The notes beneath the pieces were generated by a model. It saw only the letters and a program-made list of their open reading frames with translations. It was not told where the DNA came from and did no database searches. Shown piece after piece: positions 1 through 13,700 of a DNA stretch of 64,000 bases; positions within the stretch are counted from its first letter, which is position 1, and each line of letters opens with the position of its first letter. The stretch is from Thunnus maccoyii (lineage: Eukaryota; Chordata; Actinopteri; Scombriformes; Scombridae), in NCBI RefSeq assembly GCF_910596095.1, contig NC_056540.1, positions 17,510,501 through 17,574,500 of the forward strand, written 5' to 3'. Made by a program: the position numbers and the translations under genes.

Positions 1-340
1 AGACACACGACCTGAGCACAGTTTGAGCTCTTAAGTTGGGGCATGAATGTGTTTGCAGGGAGTTGAAAAAGGTCTGGTGACACAAGTGACTTCACGGATA
101 AAAAGCGTCGATAATCAGTGCATCCGAATAAACAGGCCTAATAGAGCGCGCTGTTGGGGAGCGAATATCTGACATAGTGTCAAATTTGAGTGTATGCCAT
201 TTGCCTTAACGAGAACGAGGGGATGACATTACTCAGGCGGACAGAGCGTCGCCCTTTAATTAGACATGTTTATCTACACGATACAGCAGTTGTTCCTCAC
301 CTCACCACACCACACCACATCAATCACATGTCACTTAATC
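1..340. other. Intergenic DNA beyond the ctnnd1 3' end
   Basis: I see no coding exon, RNA gene or recognisable repeat here. It lies downstream of the last ctnnd1 poly(A) signal on the minus strand. Confidence 0.5.
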
Positions 341-357
341 TTGTCTAAGAAAAGATC

Positions 358-363
358 TTTATT
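358..363 (-). terminator. Probable ctnnd1 poly(A) signal
   Basis: TTTATT on the plus strand reads AATAAA on the minus strand, about 1.77 kb downstream of the ctnnd1 stop codon at 2130-2132. The stretch between (364-2129) has no splice-linked coding exon and is rich in A/T runs, as expected for a 3' UTR. A signal nearer the stop may also be used. No transcript evidence is available here. Confidence 0.55.
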
Positions 364-2129
364 TATAAAAAACAACAGTATTACCAGTTACATACTTTAC
401 TGAAAAAAGCAACTTCTCAGAGCCAAGGCAGGTATGAATGTTACATAATTTTACATGGATAGGCAACATTACAAATATACTATGTATGTGGAGAGTAGAA
501 AAAAAAACAAAAACGACACAAAGATGATTGGTCTCTTTTGCCATAAAAACAACTCAGCGGTAAAACAGGGACTAAAAAGTGGAACAAATTGCATAATGCT
601 CTCAACCACCACTCCCACACATACAAACCCCCGAAATAAAATACAAACAAAACCAGACAAAGTGAAATAGGAAGAAAAAAAAAAAAAAGACAAAACGGAT
701 CATTGATCAAAATGTGCTTTTTGTCTGCCTCTCAAATTAAATGTATCTCTCCCAATCTGTCCAAACTCGAGTCTCCTCTGAGTGAAGAAGTCTCCCAAAT
801 TTGTGTTTTTCTTTTGTAAAAAACAGCACAAAACACACATCAATGTGCATACATGAGTGGCTACATTGCAAAAAAACACAGCAAGTAGTGATTTTTTTCT
901 TTGATAAATGGGAATTGAAGAGGAGATGATTATTCCACAGTCTCTCTGAAGTGTTTTTCAAGCAGGTTGCATCTATAGTGTGAATCTTTAACAGTAGAGT
1001 CAGGGATTTTATCACTTTAAGCCGCCATAAGACAAAATGTGTTAGTGGTTTTTGTAGTGTATGTTCCCAGCTTCACTTTCTACTACCAAGTTTGTTATAC
1101 TGGTCTGGTCAGCTGAATCCAGACAGGAAAGTTAAAACACAGCAGCGTAAACTCATTTCTTTCATATGGGGAGAAAAAAAAAAAAAAAAAAAGAGTTGGA
1201 AATTAAGGTTTTAAAACACAAAAAGAGGCAGCTGGTACAAAAAAAACTAACATTTAAAAAAAAAAATAAAATATTGTCACTGGAGTGGGAGCGCAAGATT
1301 AAAAAACAGACAATATGAATGGATGAAATGAACAACATGTGGTCTTATGGGTCTGGTCCGTGCACACACACACACTCATTCAAAAAGGTCCATATTCATT
1401 TTCCACACACACACACTCACGGCCACAGGTTTACTGTATGACAAATATACACACACCTGCCCTTTCTTGTCTTCTTCTGTGCCCATCCCAACCGAGAGAA
1501 AATAATTCTAGACAGGAAAATAAATCCTATATAAACAACATTCTCAATCTACAGGGCGGCCGCGTCCCGCCGGTACGTCCAAAACCTCCCAACAATCCCA
1601 GTACAGGGACGATTTAAATTAATGAGCCAAAACTAATGCAGTCATCCCATTTTTCTTTTTATATATACAGTATATACCCTACATAGAAGTCTACGTACAA
1701 ATTCAGGATGCGGGTGTTGGCAGCAAAGTGTCGACCAAGACAAAATTTACCAAAAAAGATGACAATAGCAGGGAAAAATTTAAAAAAAAAAAAAAAAACA
1801 AGCAGGATGACAACATCAGAATTAAATGATTGTCAACAAAAGTGATTGCCTTTACAGAATAATTATAATTTAAAAACAAACGGAATATATTTCTGTTGCT
1901 ACAATGAATTTGTAAAAAGTAGGTGTGTAATGTAATCTGCACGCGTGTGTTGCACCTCGCTTTTTTTGCCTGCAACACACAACCACTTTCTTTGGATGCC
2001 AACTCTCATCTTCCTAGTCCCATCTGTCTGGTGGTAGAGAGAGAAAAATAGAAGAAGGGAGAAGGGGGAGGAAGAGGAGGAGGAGGAGGAGGAGGAGGGA
2101 GAGAGTCCGTGCATCTGGATCTTCTCTCC
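364..2129 (-). other. Likely ctnnd1 3' untranslated region
   Basis: This stretch between the inferred stop codon and the AATAAA at 358-363 holds no supportable coding exon. It contains A-runs (for example near 1167-1190 and 1780-1798) and a (GGA)n tract at about 2068-2098, directly after the coding end on the minus strand. Small reading frames seen here are low-complexity and unsupported. Confidence 0.5.
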
Positions 2130-5100
2130 TCAGTAGCAGTGGTAGGGCAGGGACGGCCCAGTCTGGGTGATGCACACTATCAGTTTTTCTGGAAGCACAG
2201 AGAACGACACGTTGATTAATTAGTCGGAATAAAAAGTAGAAAACATAAAATGTGGGTAATTTACACGATAAACACGGAGGCAACACAAAGACTCACTCTG
2301 CGGTATAAGTATGGCACAATGAACAGTAGTGCTGTCACAATAACCAACTCTCCTATAATATTTAAATATAAAATTACATTTAATATAGATCAGAGTAAGT
2401 ACTGAACTGTATTGTCGTCTTTTAACAAAGTATTTTGTGCCTTCTGCCATCAGAACATGTGTAGGAGGGAACAAGTTGAATAAATTGTAGGTTGGCAGAT
2501 GAAGTACAAAGAGCTTTTATAAACACAGATACTCTCTGTGAATTTACAGCATGTGGAGATAAAAAAGATCAGAGTAAAAAGCAAGTTGTGTTCAGGTCAG
2601 AATCACCAGACCACAGCAGCAGACCTGATCAAAAACCACATCAAATCTTTTCCTTCTACAGATTAAAAAGGTAAAAACAACTCCTGCTAAATGTTCTATC
2701 TGGAGTGGAGGAGTAACGCAGATAAAATTAGCTGTGAGGAGGAGAGAGACAACTGAAGGTTTTTACACACATCATCTAAAAGATAAGAAGGTAACAGTGA
2801 CTAGATAATATCTAGAAAGTAATGATTAGTAACTGCATTCAACAAGAAATCAGCAATGGATTAGAGTAAATTCCCCGATACTGCTGATAAATAAGTTTGT
2901 AAAATAATGACAACCATTCGTGTCATTAATTTGCTTTTTCTTGTTTAATCCCCAAACTCTAAACCTGATATGAAGTTAATCAATAGCAGGCAATAAGTCG
3001 TCTAATACCGAACGCACAAAGAATCAGATAAATTAGATCTGTTGATATTCTGGTGTGTATGTTGTTGTAATATCCTGTTCAGCCACTAGAGAGCACAAAG
3101 TCTGCAGGTTTAAAAGCACAGACAGCAGCAGACTAATGTTTGATCCTGGATTTTAGTCATTTAACAACATTTAACGGTAAACAACAGCTGACCACAAAAA
3201 ACAGAAAATACGCACTGAACATCATGTCAAAAAGCCCTGTGCAAAAGTTACAAAGCTTAAGGGATTCATTTTGTGATATTAAATTACTTTTTTCTTTGAT
3301 GCCATGTTACAGTAGTCATGATATTTTTTAGAGCAGCAACAAGTAATCGATTAGTTGATCGACAGAAAAGTAATGGGCAACAATTCCGATACATATATAT
3401 TTTTTGTAATAGTAAATGGTAAAAATTCACTGATGCTTGCTTACCAAGTACGGTTTTCATACTCTATGATAATAAAATTATTCTTTTTAGATTTTGGACT
3501 GTTAGTCGGACAAAACAAGACATTCTGAAAAGTAACTGTGGGCTCTGGAAACTTGTGATGGATATTTTTCACAATTTGCTGAGATTTTACAGACCACACA
3601 CACAAAAAACGATTAATTGAGAAAATAATCATCGATAATATGAATAATCACTCCAGCTTTGATATCAAAGTCTAATTCTGGTATTGTGACAACACTACTG
3701 CACAAACAAAGGTTATTAATCTTTATTATCAGCCTGGGTTCATGTCTACTCTGACACACTGACACAATGCACAAGGAGCACCTTGCAGCATACTATACCG
3801 GCGTTTACACATCACATCAGGGTATCATATAGTTAAATATCAGTACAGCAGACCTCAACCAGTCTCTCTGTACACAACGTAGACAAAGACCAGGTTTCCC
3901 TGAGGGTTTGAAGTTGTAAGAAGACAAAGGACCAGAGCTCAGAGTCCATGCAGGACGAGAGGTGAGTTGGACATACCATGCTGTTACATGCAGAGGGGGG
4001 TAGAGGGGAGGGGGAGGGCTAACCATCGTAGGAGTCCAACAGGGGCAGGGAGCCCTTTCTGCCCCCATACACCCCTCGCTGAGAGACAACCAGAGAAACA
4101 GAAGAAGAGAGAGAAGAGGGAAAGAGGTAGTGAGTGTTGAGAGAAGAAAAATGTCAGTAATTGTGAGGTTTTAAAAGGCTGCAAATGGAAACAGGTTAAA
4201 GTCAGGAATTCTTTCCAGCGGTGCAGGCGGTCAGGGGTTAGTGTAGTTAAATAAGCAATGTGTGAATGAGTGTAAGCTTGTTAAAAAGTACCGGTAAAGT
4301 GTCTGTGGTCTCATCCAGAGTGTGTCTCCTCTCCCTCTGGTCCAGTGTAGAGTAGGCCTCTGAGAAAAGATGACAAGAATGAGAAAAGTTACCCCAGATG
4401 TCATCTTAAAAACACATTTTCCATAAGTTTGTCTTGATTAAAAAAAAAAAAAAGCAGTGATGTTAAATGTACTAACCAGGGCCAAGGTCATTTAGTGGGA
4501 TCATGTCCCTCTTTTCCCCTAAAATGAAGCAAAACAGAGTGAAAAAAAAAACAAAAATCAGCTTTTATCAAGTCTTTTCCTTCTGTAAATGATCCCATCT
4601 GTAATCATTTCTCACACAAACCTCTGTCCAGCAGCGGCATGGTGCTGTCTTCATAGGTGCCGTTGGCTCGGGTGCTCGGGCCGTTGGTGGTGCTGGTGGT
4701 GGGGTTGAGGTTGACCATGAAGTCCGTCTTCTTCCAGCCATCTTTCTCAAGAGGCCGACGTAGCTCCTTGTGGGCCCAGACGAGCTGCAGCACCTGACCG
4801 GCCCCCCGCACCTCACGATCGGAGCGCTTGCTGTAGAGCACAAAGAGAGATGTTCATGTTAGTCAGTTCAGTAGCAAAAAAAACAGTCAGACACTTAATG
4901 TCTCAACATATAAGAGCTATTTAACTTAAGCACTGTGTGATTAATAAATTAAGCTTGTTTTTCAGTGAGCAACAAGCTGCATTCATAGCTGTGAGTCATG
5001 AGAGCAGCAAGAAAACATACTGGAAGCACCATGTTTCCCCTCTGTAATCTTAGCTTACCCGTCCTTATTGATAAGCACCAGCCTCTCAATGCCCTGCGAG

Positions 5101-8058
5101 GCTCGAAGGGTCTTTGCTGCCTCCAGACTGTTGCCTAGCACCTCGGCGAGCGTGCTCAGTACAGACACGACCGTCTCCTCTGATAGAGTGCGCCCAGACT
5201 GGCTCTGGCCTCCAGGGAGGTTGGCCACAAGATGAGGCACTGCATGCAAACCTGCAGAAGAAACACAGTTTGGGTATAATAAAATCCAGATTTTCACAAA
5301 CATGCAAAGACTAGGAAGCATAATAAACTTCATTATCATCCAGCAAACTCAAAAATTAAAAGGCATAGTCTTTGATATAATATGTGAGTTTTATACAATC
5401 CAACAATCGTACCGAGCAGTTCACAGTTACGGTTGTCGATGGCAAGGTTCCTCAAGGCTCCGGACATCGCCCGAACCACACGGTCATTGCCATGAGCCAG
5501 TAGCTCTGCCATCATGGGAAGACCCTTCTCCAGACGAACCGTGGCCCGAATATACCGACCATACTGGAGAACGAGCACACAGAGAGGGAGTGATGAATAT
5601 TATTTTACATCAAAGGTTTCATTCCAGTAAGAAAAACAACACAGCTGACTTTAACTTTTTAACAGAGCCAAACAGCTGAAGGTCATTCAGATTTGATTTA
5701 AGACTGTGACTTCTCTTGAGAACATATATTGTGCTTTTTTTGTTTGTTTTTTAACAGCACAGATAACGTTAGTTAAGCAGTAGTACTAACCGTCCACCGG
5801 CCTGCACACAGGTTCTGGATGGCACCGGCAGCAGCCTCCAGGACTGAGGGATTCTTGCTCTCTCTGAGCAGTGATGTGTAAACACGAACCACCTCCGGCT
5901 GGAACAACAGCTCATAACCTGAGGTCAGCAGAAAGAGAGGGTGTCAATTTAGATTTACAGAGTTTGGCAGACATTAAACTACACTGCACACAGATCAAGT
6001 CTTTATCATAAATCACTAATAGCTGAATTTTCAGACTTGACCATCCTGAAAGTTTATTAAATATGACTAAAAGCAAGTAACACAGTCACACTTGAATACC
6101 AGTGTAGTGTGATGGAAACAATATCATAAAACATAAAGAAACCCACTTAATCTGGAATCAGATTTAATCTTTGTACGGGAAAGCAGCAGGTTTCATTTAG
6201 TAATTTCACACAAAGACTGACAGCCGCACACAGAACTAAACAAGACATGTGGGGATCAGATAAGCCTGCAACCTGACAGACCGTTAAATAATAAATGACT
6301 CAGAGGAAAAAGGAAAAACCCCACACACCTTTGGCAGGTGTTGTCCTCTTTGGAATGTCAACTTGGTCTCCACTTCCATCGTCTCCATCCTTCTTTCCTA
6401 CAGACAGAAAAGGAATAAAACGAAGAGGTAAGATTGAGCTGAAGAACTAAGAAAGTAGTGAGTGAAGTGGGTTGAGATGAGCATTCACGTGTAAAATGCG
6501 ACCATGCAACCGGTGGAACAAGCACTGTGACCATGCAATGTCGTCTGTGTGACGTCAGGTGATCATGCCCATGAACTGGATGTGAATTCAACATTATTAG
6601 ACATTCTCATTTCTTTAGTGAACAACATTCTGCGTTAGTAAGATGGCTGATAAGTGGTGAATAGTTTCACCAAGAGGACAATCTTACCTTTGGAAAACCA
6701 CTCATCTAAATACAGAAGAGACACAGGAGGAAGGGAAGGAGAGTGAAGAAAGAAAGGAGAAAGGAAAGAGGAAGGACGAAGGAGAGAGAGAAGAGGAAAA
6801 GGAAGGAAACAGTGGTCGAGTGTGAAAAACAGCAACAGGTGCTTCCGCCACCAACAAGCTCAAACCCAGCAGCAAAATCTCTCAGACACTGTGCAACTTG
6901 AACCAGTAAAAGCCGTCTGACACTGACCTTTGCCCTTTCGAGAGCCAAAGCAGCCACCTTTGTTGGCGCCAGGTGCGGGTCCCTGGTTGAGGGGCGCGGC
7001 CTCAGCGTAGCGCTCACAGCTGGGGACCTCACGGTGAACCTGATAGGACAAATTCCTCAAGAGGCAGACGCAGTTCTCCACCAACTGCAGGAAGGGACGA
7101 GATGATCAAAAGGTGGAGTTAGACATGTTTGGTCTCATGATTAAAAAAGGACCAAATATTGTAATCCAGTAAAAGTAGCTTTGAACAGTGAACCATTACC
7201 TTATTATCCACATCTTTGCGGTTGATCTGTGATTGGACGACGTACATGAGTGAGTCCACCAATCCTGTGCACTCCCTCAGCTTTCGCCTGGCCTCGCTGC
7301 GTTCTGAACTCACATTCCTGTTGAAGAGAGCAAAAAATTTTTAAAAAAAAAAAAAGGTATAATTTCATGTTCTTCTCAAAATAAATCTCTCCGTTCTCTT
7401 CTCAGACTGTGCTTTCCATTCGTTGATCACTCTTGTACCTAAGGCAGCCAGCAGTGTTGGTCAAGGCGGTCTCCCACTCCAGATGGCGTGGTTTGCAGCT
7501 CTCCTCTCCTCCGTTGCTCCCTCGCTCCCAGCCCGAGTGGGGCACTATCACCTCGTCAGCTAGGGCGTGCAGGGCGTGGTCCACGATCTCCATCTTTACA
7601 GAGTCGTGGGATGAGAGGTTCCACAAGGTTCCTGGGATGACAGATTAAATGTCGTCACTATCAGTAAAACAGCATATAGTTTGGCCCTTAAAATAATAAA
7701 ATATAACCGAGGAATGTCCAAAGGTCTAACTAGTTTCTCAATTATTCCCCTCTGGTATTTAATGTCTGCCGATTTGACGTGAAATCAAAAGACTACAACT
7801 GGTAACAAACAATAGTGATACCTGTGATAGTGTCAGTGAGGTCCTGGTCGTGGGTTTTCCTCAGTAACCTGACCAGAGCTGGCACTCCATCGCAGTTCTT
7901 GATGGCGATCTTGTTGTCTTGGTCTCGTCCATATGAAATGTTCTTTAGCGCTCCGCAGGCTGAGTGGTGCACATCCTTGCTGGGGTGGTCCAGCAGTGAC
8001 ACCAAGGCTGGGATTCCCTTCAGGCGACGCACCTCTGACTTAACCTGGACAAACGCAC

Positions 8059-8093
<35 letters not shown>

Positions 8094-11000
8094 AGGATTT
8101 GCCAAATAGACAAGGTACAAAGAGATAAACAACCGTGCTGTTATACTTAATTTAAAAATGTGACAGTTGGCTTGCTCACCTTGTCATTTTTGAATGTGAG
8201 ATGCTGGAGGAAGGCAGCTGCGTTGGTCTTGACAGGGTCCAGACGGTAGTTCAACATGGCGATCACCTCCGGCAGCTCTGGCTGTCTCCATGAAGTAGGA
8301 GGACCCTTCCTCAGTGTGCTGTCCAGTGAAGCCATACTCCCCCTCTCCATCGTCATGGGAACGCCCCAGGTATACGGATCACCTCCTCCCATATCACCGT
8401 CCAAAGTATCCTCACAGCTCCTGCATGTGGCACGAGGAGATGAATAGAGAAATATTTGTTAGGTGCGTCACAACTAAGATGTTCAATATTACACAATCCG
8501 CTTAATGTTTTACCTGAGTCTTCGTCTGTCCATAGTACCACCGGGGCCAGGTCCAAGGCGTGGCATAGTGCCGTAACCTCCAGGGTGCATGGGTGGAGGC
8601 CCCATGCCGTAGTCATCATATCCCACGCTCCTCTGGTCATCCTCAAGCCCGTAGTGGCCGTGGCCATACCGCATCTCCATGGCTGAGCCCATGGCCCTCA
8701 TTCCCCGGCCCACCTGGGGCTGTGCTGCATAGGGGTCCAGCTGCTGACGGCTCGGGGCCCGGTAGCCAGAATCCAGAGTCCTGTAGCCATCGACCGGCCT
8801 GAAGAAAGATGTGATAGTGGGTGAATCCTGCTTCTGACCAGAGTTCAAGTGTTGGTTTGAATGGGGTAAAAAGTTCTAGAAATAGTCTACGGTAAGTATA
8901 GCTTAGTGTACAGTTAATTTGGTGTTGACTTCTGGCCCTCTCGACCAGAAATTCTGCTCTCGTCAGTCTCAGACTTACTTGATGATTAGAGCACAAAGAT
9001 TAACTTTCCATAAAGTGAAAACAAAAGGAGGGAAATCATGTGGTGAGTAAATATTGTAGTGGCCAATATTGGGGAACTGAAAAACAATTGTACAATTCTG
9101 TTTCGCAAATATACAAGGTTTATTTTAGGTCTTGAGTCATTCTGGGGTTAAAGAGTGATACGAATGTGTAAATTAGTTATAGATCCAAGTCTGTGTTAAC
9201 AGTGACAACCAGGGAATAATCTGTCACAGCTGACATTCAGGTTTTAATAGTTCAGACATGGGTACAACACACATTCCTACTTCTTGTTTGTGTGTCATAG
9301 TGGTATAAATGTAACACTTATAATAAAAAGGCTTTTTTATACACTGGTAAAGATAAATGATTACTGTGTAGTTCATTAGGATGAACTGACACCATATAAT
9401 CTGGACATATAACAATCTCGTAAGGGTTCTGTACCTGTAGCGGTCGTCCATGTGTGAGCCCCTGCTCAGGCTGGTGTACGCCTCAGATGGTGGAGTCTGG
9501 TAGTCATTATAACCCATTACAGGGCCGTAGTGGTAGTTCCTGGGCACTGTGGCGGTGGGATAGTCTCCTCCTCCAACCTGCCTATAAGGACGGTCCAGTG
9601 TGGCGCTGTAGCCACCCATACCCGACACTGACAAGCCCCCGTCGATGGACATTGAGTCGGAAGGCAGGACTGTGCGTGAGATTGGTTTCTTCATCTGAGG
9701 GAGAATGAGATGGGGCAGTATAGCAAAATGTATTTTTGATAAAACAGTCATAGGGAATTTCCTGAATTTCCCAGTACAACTGAAAAACTACTTTCTCTTC
9801 TGTGTCTTGCTTTCTCTTTCGTTTTTATCTTGATAAGAAGTAGTAAAAAATAGTTGCCTCCATGATTCTTATCCAAGCCTTGGCAGGAATTTTTAAGGGT
9901 CTGATGATATCTTGGAGCATGTATCCTATCACCTACCCCATTGTCTGACCGTCGTGTGGTTCCTTCTTCAGAGAAGACTGAGTGTACTTCCTGGGAGTCG
10001 TCCTCCGGTGTGTAGCTCTCATCTAGAGCGCCGTGTGCAGGGTCAACCATCCTGTACTGTAGCACAAACCCCATGTTTAAATATACTATACTTATTGCAG
10101 AAACAAATAATAATTAAACTCAGGTTTACTAGATAAATTATATCCAGAATCACATACCTGTGTGCCGTTAATGTATGAGTCAGTTAGTTTCAGTCGTTCT
10201 ATGTCTGCATCCCCTAAACGCCCGTTCTGTAATAGCAGAGAGAAAGACACACGACTGTGAAATACACAGTGTAAAAATGATAAATTATATCATGCCACCA
10301 ACAGTTTTACTCAGACAGTAATACAGGTGAGGTTGAAAGCATGGATTTCCAGTCACTGCCGTCTACTTTCTTACAACCACCCAGATGATTTTACAGCTGC
10401 TGAAGCACATTCTGTGCTGACCCAACCGTCCCTGTATGTTTATAGCCTGTGATTCACTGCCAGACACCAGGGAGGACATTTTGGAACGTAGCCAGTCATC
10501 CTCACACCCGCCTTCCTCCTCCTCTCATCTGTTACGTCATCAGTGACTGTCACACTGTATAAGCTTGGCACTTTCTACCTCATACTCTGTATCAGCAGTA
10601 GTCTCAGGCTCAGTGACGTGAACATAACACAATTGGGCTACTTTGGAAATCTTTTTCAGCAACTGTTCCACCACCCATAGCTACTATAAGTTCAGTAGTT
10701 ATGTGCCAATACAAGTGAAAAAAAGTGTTACAAGCCATGTGAAATGGCTTCAGTTGAAGTAGCAGGTCTGACTGCACTTCATGTTATGTCCACAAGGAGG
10801 CAGGGCTGTTATCAAAAAGCAATGGGAAGTACAGATTAGATTGTACAAGAAGGGCACACTTCCTCTCCAGCTGGTCCTTCCTATAAATCACCATTTACTC
10901 ACAATTGAGTCCTACTTTTGGAGAGGTGCTCTGAATGAAAGGCTATAATTATCATCATCATAGTTATTATTATTATCATTATTAGAAATAAAACACTCAC

Positions 11001-12211
11001 AGCACAAGGCCAAAATCTTTCTTAGCCTTCATCCTCCAGCCACAACACACTAATCAAATACTTCCAAGAATTCACAAAGTCAAAACAGAAGATCTAATCA
11101 ACGTCAGCAAGTCCTTTAAGCAAGAAAAATATTTAGGGACAAATTTGACACTGTTATGTTCTCTCAGTGTACAGTGCCAAGAGCTGGAAAAGATGCTTAA
11201 ACTGGCAATCCCTGAATGCACCGTCTGACCTTTGGTGTAATCTGACAGCGTAGCGACAATGGCTCTGCTGTAGTCACCTAACCGAAGTTTAACTCTCCCT
11301 GATGGTCAAGTGAGACTAAAAAACACAACAAGAAGGAGACAGTAAAACTGTGTCCAGCCAACCAAACAGCTCAGCAGAGTTAAAGTCTTAAAACTCTCAG
11401 AGCAGTTTAGCTGTTCAACTTAAAAAAAAAAAAAAAAAAAAAAAAGACAGATTCAGCAACATGGCACAGAGAGATAGAAGGTCTGGGCGATATAGTAAAA
11501 GATCCTCGGTCATGGTGGTTATTTACTATTGCAATATCAACAAAAATGTGGAGGAAAATCAATTGAGTTAACGGTTTATACATAAAATAATCAGGTGGGA
11601 ATGTTTTCAGTTGAGGAAGCAAGTTAAATACCTCACAGATCAAAGAACATCAGTAGAATGATGAAAAATAATCATATGAGAATCAAATTTTGCCTTATGA
11701 AAGTCTTTCATTTGCCAATAAAACTGTCTCATAAAACCACACATATTAAAGTGATATCACAGTATAAACAGTATGTCAAAACCTCTAATAGTAGAAAAAT
11801 AGATACTGTCTGAAGGAATATATCATTATGTTGCTCAACTCTAACACATAAGCTGTAAGACTGAGTAGAAACATAAAAAATATAAGTCATTTTATCAAAT
11901 AATTGAATCAATGAGCTTGCAATATCATGCATCAGGTCAATATATAAAAAGAAACTTTCATGCAGAGGAAAACTTAGAATATAACAGGAACAATATAAAC
12001 AGGAAATGATGAATTAAAGAGTTTTTTAAATGATTTAAATGAAAATAAGAGACAAAAATCAATGTATTAAAAGAAGCCTGTTCATTACTATACACACTGG
12101 ATGCTGGGATATGCGACACATGCACGACAGATGACCCCATTCCATCACACGACATGCTGAAGCAGAGGAGGGAAATAACTGAGATTCCACAGCGGGAACT
12201 GATGAAAGGTG

Positions 12212-12250
<39 letters not shown>

Positions 12251-12829
12251 CAAATGTATCCGGTGAGTGAAGGCATGCTGAACGTGTGTGATGATGACCG
12301 TCTCAGGCATGTTAGAAGTGTTGAAACTATGTGCAGGCACGGACCCATATGTTTACAGATGAGGGCTGAAAAAGACAGATAGGCTTGCGAGATACAGTAT
12401 AAATGCAGACAGACGTTTAACGGTGACGCACACACACACACACAAACTGGCCGAGCGCTGGTGGAGAGGAGGCCGGGACGGAGGCAGAGACAAGTTTTAC
12501 TGATGGGTGGGCGGATGCCAGAGGGAGGAAAATGATGCATGAATTCACAGGGATCCGGATATTTGGAGGAGTATTAGCTATGTGGTGTTGAGGAAGATGA
12601 AGATGGAAGGTGGTGGGGGGCTATGAGACGCTTTGGACGGGGATGTTATGGTTTGTTGGGGAGCGTTTACCTGTGTGTGAGGGAGGGGGCGACCCAGCGC
12701 CGAGGGGCTGGTGGCAGGGAGGCCCACTCTCCTCCTCTCCTCCTCCAGCGCCCGGGTCAGCTGTTCAAACTGCACCTCCTGCTCCCTGACCGACTCCAGC
12801 AGAGCCGCTGCGCTCTCACACTGCTCCAT
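2130..12829 (-). CDS. ctnnd1: Catenin delta-1 (p120-catenin), 20 coding exons
   Basis: This Armadillo protein binds the cadherin juxtamembrane tail, stabilises cadherins at adherens junctions and modulates Rho GTPases. Coding exons, in transcript order on the minus strand: 12671-12829, 10158-10226, 9937-10056, 9435-9694, 8514-8798, 8180-8420, 7822-8044, 7439-7631, 7200-7317, 6928-7084, 6688-6705, 6329-6397, 5791-5918, 5413-5563, 5059-5251, 4622-4830, 4477-4518, 4292-4359, 4024-4078 and 2130-2188. All junctions are GT-AG, phases agree and the total is 2817 nt (938 aa), against 968 aa for the longest human form as I recall. Residues 1-35 form the N-terminal coiled coil (EQLTRALEEERRR). Arm repeats run from about 341 (WRQPELPEVIAML) to about 825 (RPLEKDGWKKTDF). 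The Arm sequence (AIKNCDGVPALVRLLRK, HREVPSCERY) fits CTNND1 better than ARVCF, CTNND2 or PKP4. The start at 12829 aligns with the family. The final 59-nt exon is the least certain. Confidence 0.93.
3331..3655. mobile_element. hAT-like MITE copy (old)
   Basis: Opens with AGAGCAGCAACAAGTAATCG followed by TTAGTTGATCGACAGAAAAG. An internal block reads TTGGACTGTTAGTCGGACAA, and the far end carries AATAATCATCGATAAT. The same layout recurs near 13.4, 17.6, 24.4 and 27.5 kb. Termini resembling AGGGCTGCAAC suggest a non-autonomous hAT-type element. No transposase is present. It lies in the last intron of ctnnd1. Confidence 0.5.
6688..6705 (-). other. ctnnd1: 18-nt ctnnd1 microexon (equivalent of exon C)
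   Basis: This six-codon exon encodes DEWFSK between exons ending in SRKGK and beginning with KKDGDD. It is flanked by an AG acceptor and a GTAAG donor, and both neighbours join in the same phase with or without it. In mammals, as I recall, alternatively spliced exon C of p120 adds six residues at this position in the Arm insert loop and interrupts a basic nuclear-localisation stretch. The same arrangement is visible here: the basic residues of the two neighbours become adjacent when it is skipped. Confidence 0.85.
8062..8090. repeat. A(29) run in a ctnnd1 intron
   Basis: Uninterrupted A run 18 bases upstream (minus-strand sense) of the exon ending at 8044. On the transcript this is a U run and part of a long polypyrimidine stretch. 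Confidence 0.9.
12222..12249. repeat. (GT)n microsatellite
   Basis: GT dinucleotide tract preceded by a short TA run, in the second intron among the ctnnd1 coding exons. Confidence 0.95.
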
Positions 12830-13382
12830 ACACACTACACGGCCCCAAGGGGAGAGAGGGGAAGGGAGGGGGGCGTTACACACATCCATACAGCCTCATA
12901 CACACACACACACACACTACAGCGCTGTCTTACAAAAACACAGACACAACTCTTCAAACAAAGTATAGAAAGGATCCGGAGGATGCCAGCTTTTTGGGGT
13001 CTGACATTAAGTAGGAAGCTTAAGCCTGATTTGTCTGCTGACAGATTTTGTTTGGTGGCTGAAGCTCGGACGCCTTCTTGGAAAAAAGCCTTCCTGGAAA
13101 GCTATGGGCACTGTAGGGATTACATAACAGTGGCTTTGCCCTCAATAATGAATATATAGCAGTTACTACCACTGTAAAGACATATTTGTGGTTGAAACTC
13201 AGACATGAACACTTCTTCAGATACTGGGGGTTTTTTGTACGTCTATTCCTTTGAAAGCCTGTCATGGCGTAATGATTCATTCAATGAGGTTTTTTCCTGG
13301 CGCACAGACTTTAAAAAGGCGGCTGTCTTACTCAAATTTCATGCCACTTTGACCAACACCTGTCCACATAGCATTGATGAAA

Positions 13383-13700
13383 CTAGAGCTGAGACAATTC
13401 GTCAAATGACAGACAACTATTTTGATAATTAATCATTTCAGTCATTTTTCAAGCATAAATGGCAAACTTTTGTTGGTTTCAGCTTCTCATATGTGAGGAT
13501 TTGATGTTTTTCTTTGCCATATATACTAGTAAATTTAACATCTTTGGGTTATAGACTGTTGACCATGTAAAAAAAAAAAAGCAATTTGAACATACTGTGG
13601 GCTATAATGAGGATTTTTCATTATTTTCACATCCTATTTTATACAGAACGATTAATTGAGAAAACAATCTGTAGATCAATAATGAAAATAACTGTAACCA
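13383..13700. mobile_element. hAT-like MITE copy in ctnnd1 intron 1
   Basis: Same family as the 24.4 kb copy: AGAGCTGAGACAATTCGTCA at one end, an internal CAGCTTCTCATATGTGAGGA block, and a distal stretch related to GATTAATTGAGAAAACAATC. Diverged and non-coding. Confidence 0.5.

Noticed and set aside
2130-12829. Calling the catenin gene ARVCF
   Set aside because: The tail is ARVCF-like, but the Arm domain (AIKNCDGVPALVRLLRK, HDSVKMEIVDHALHAL, LVENCVCLLRNLSYQVHRE) and exon C match p120/CTNND1, and there is no DSWV end.
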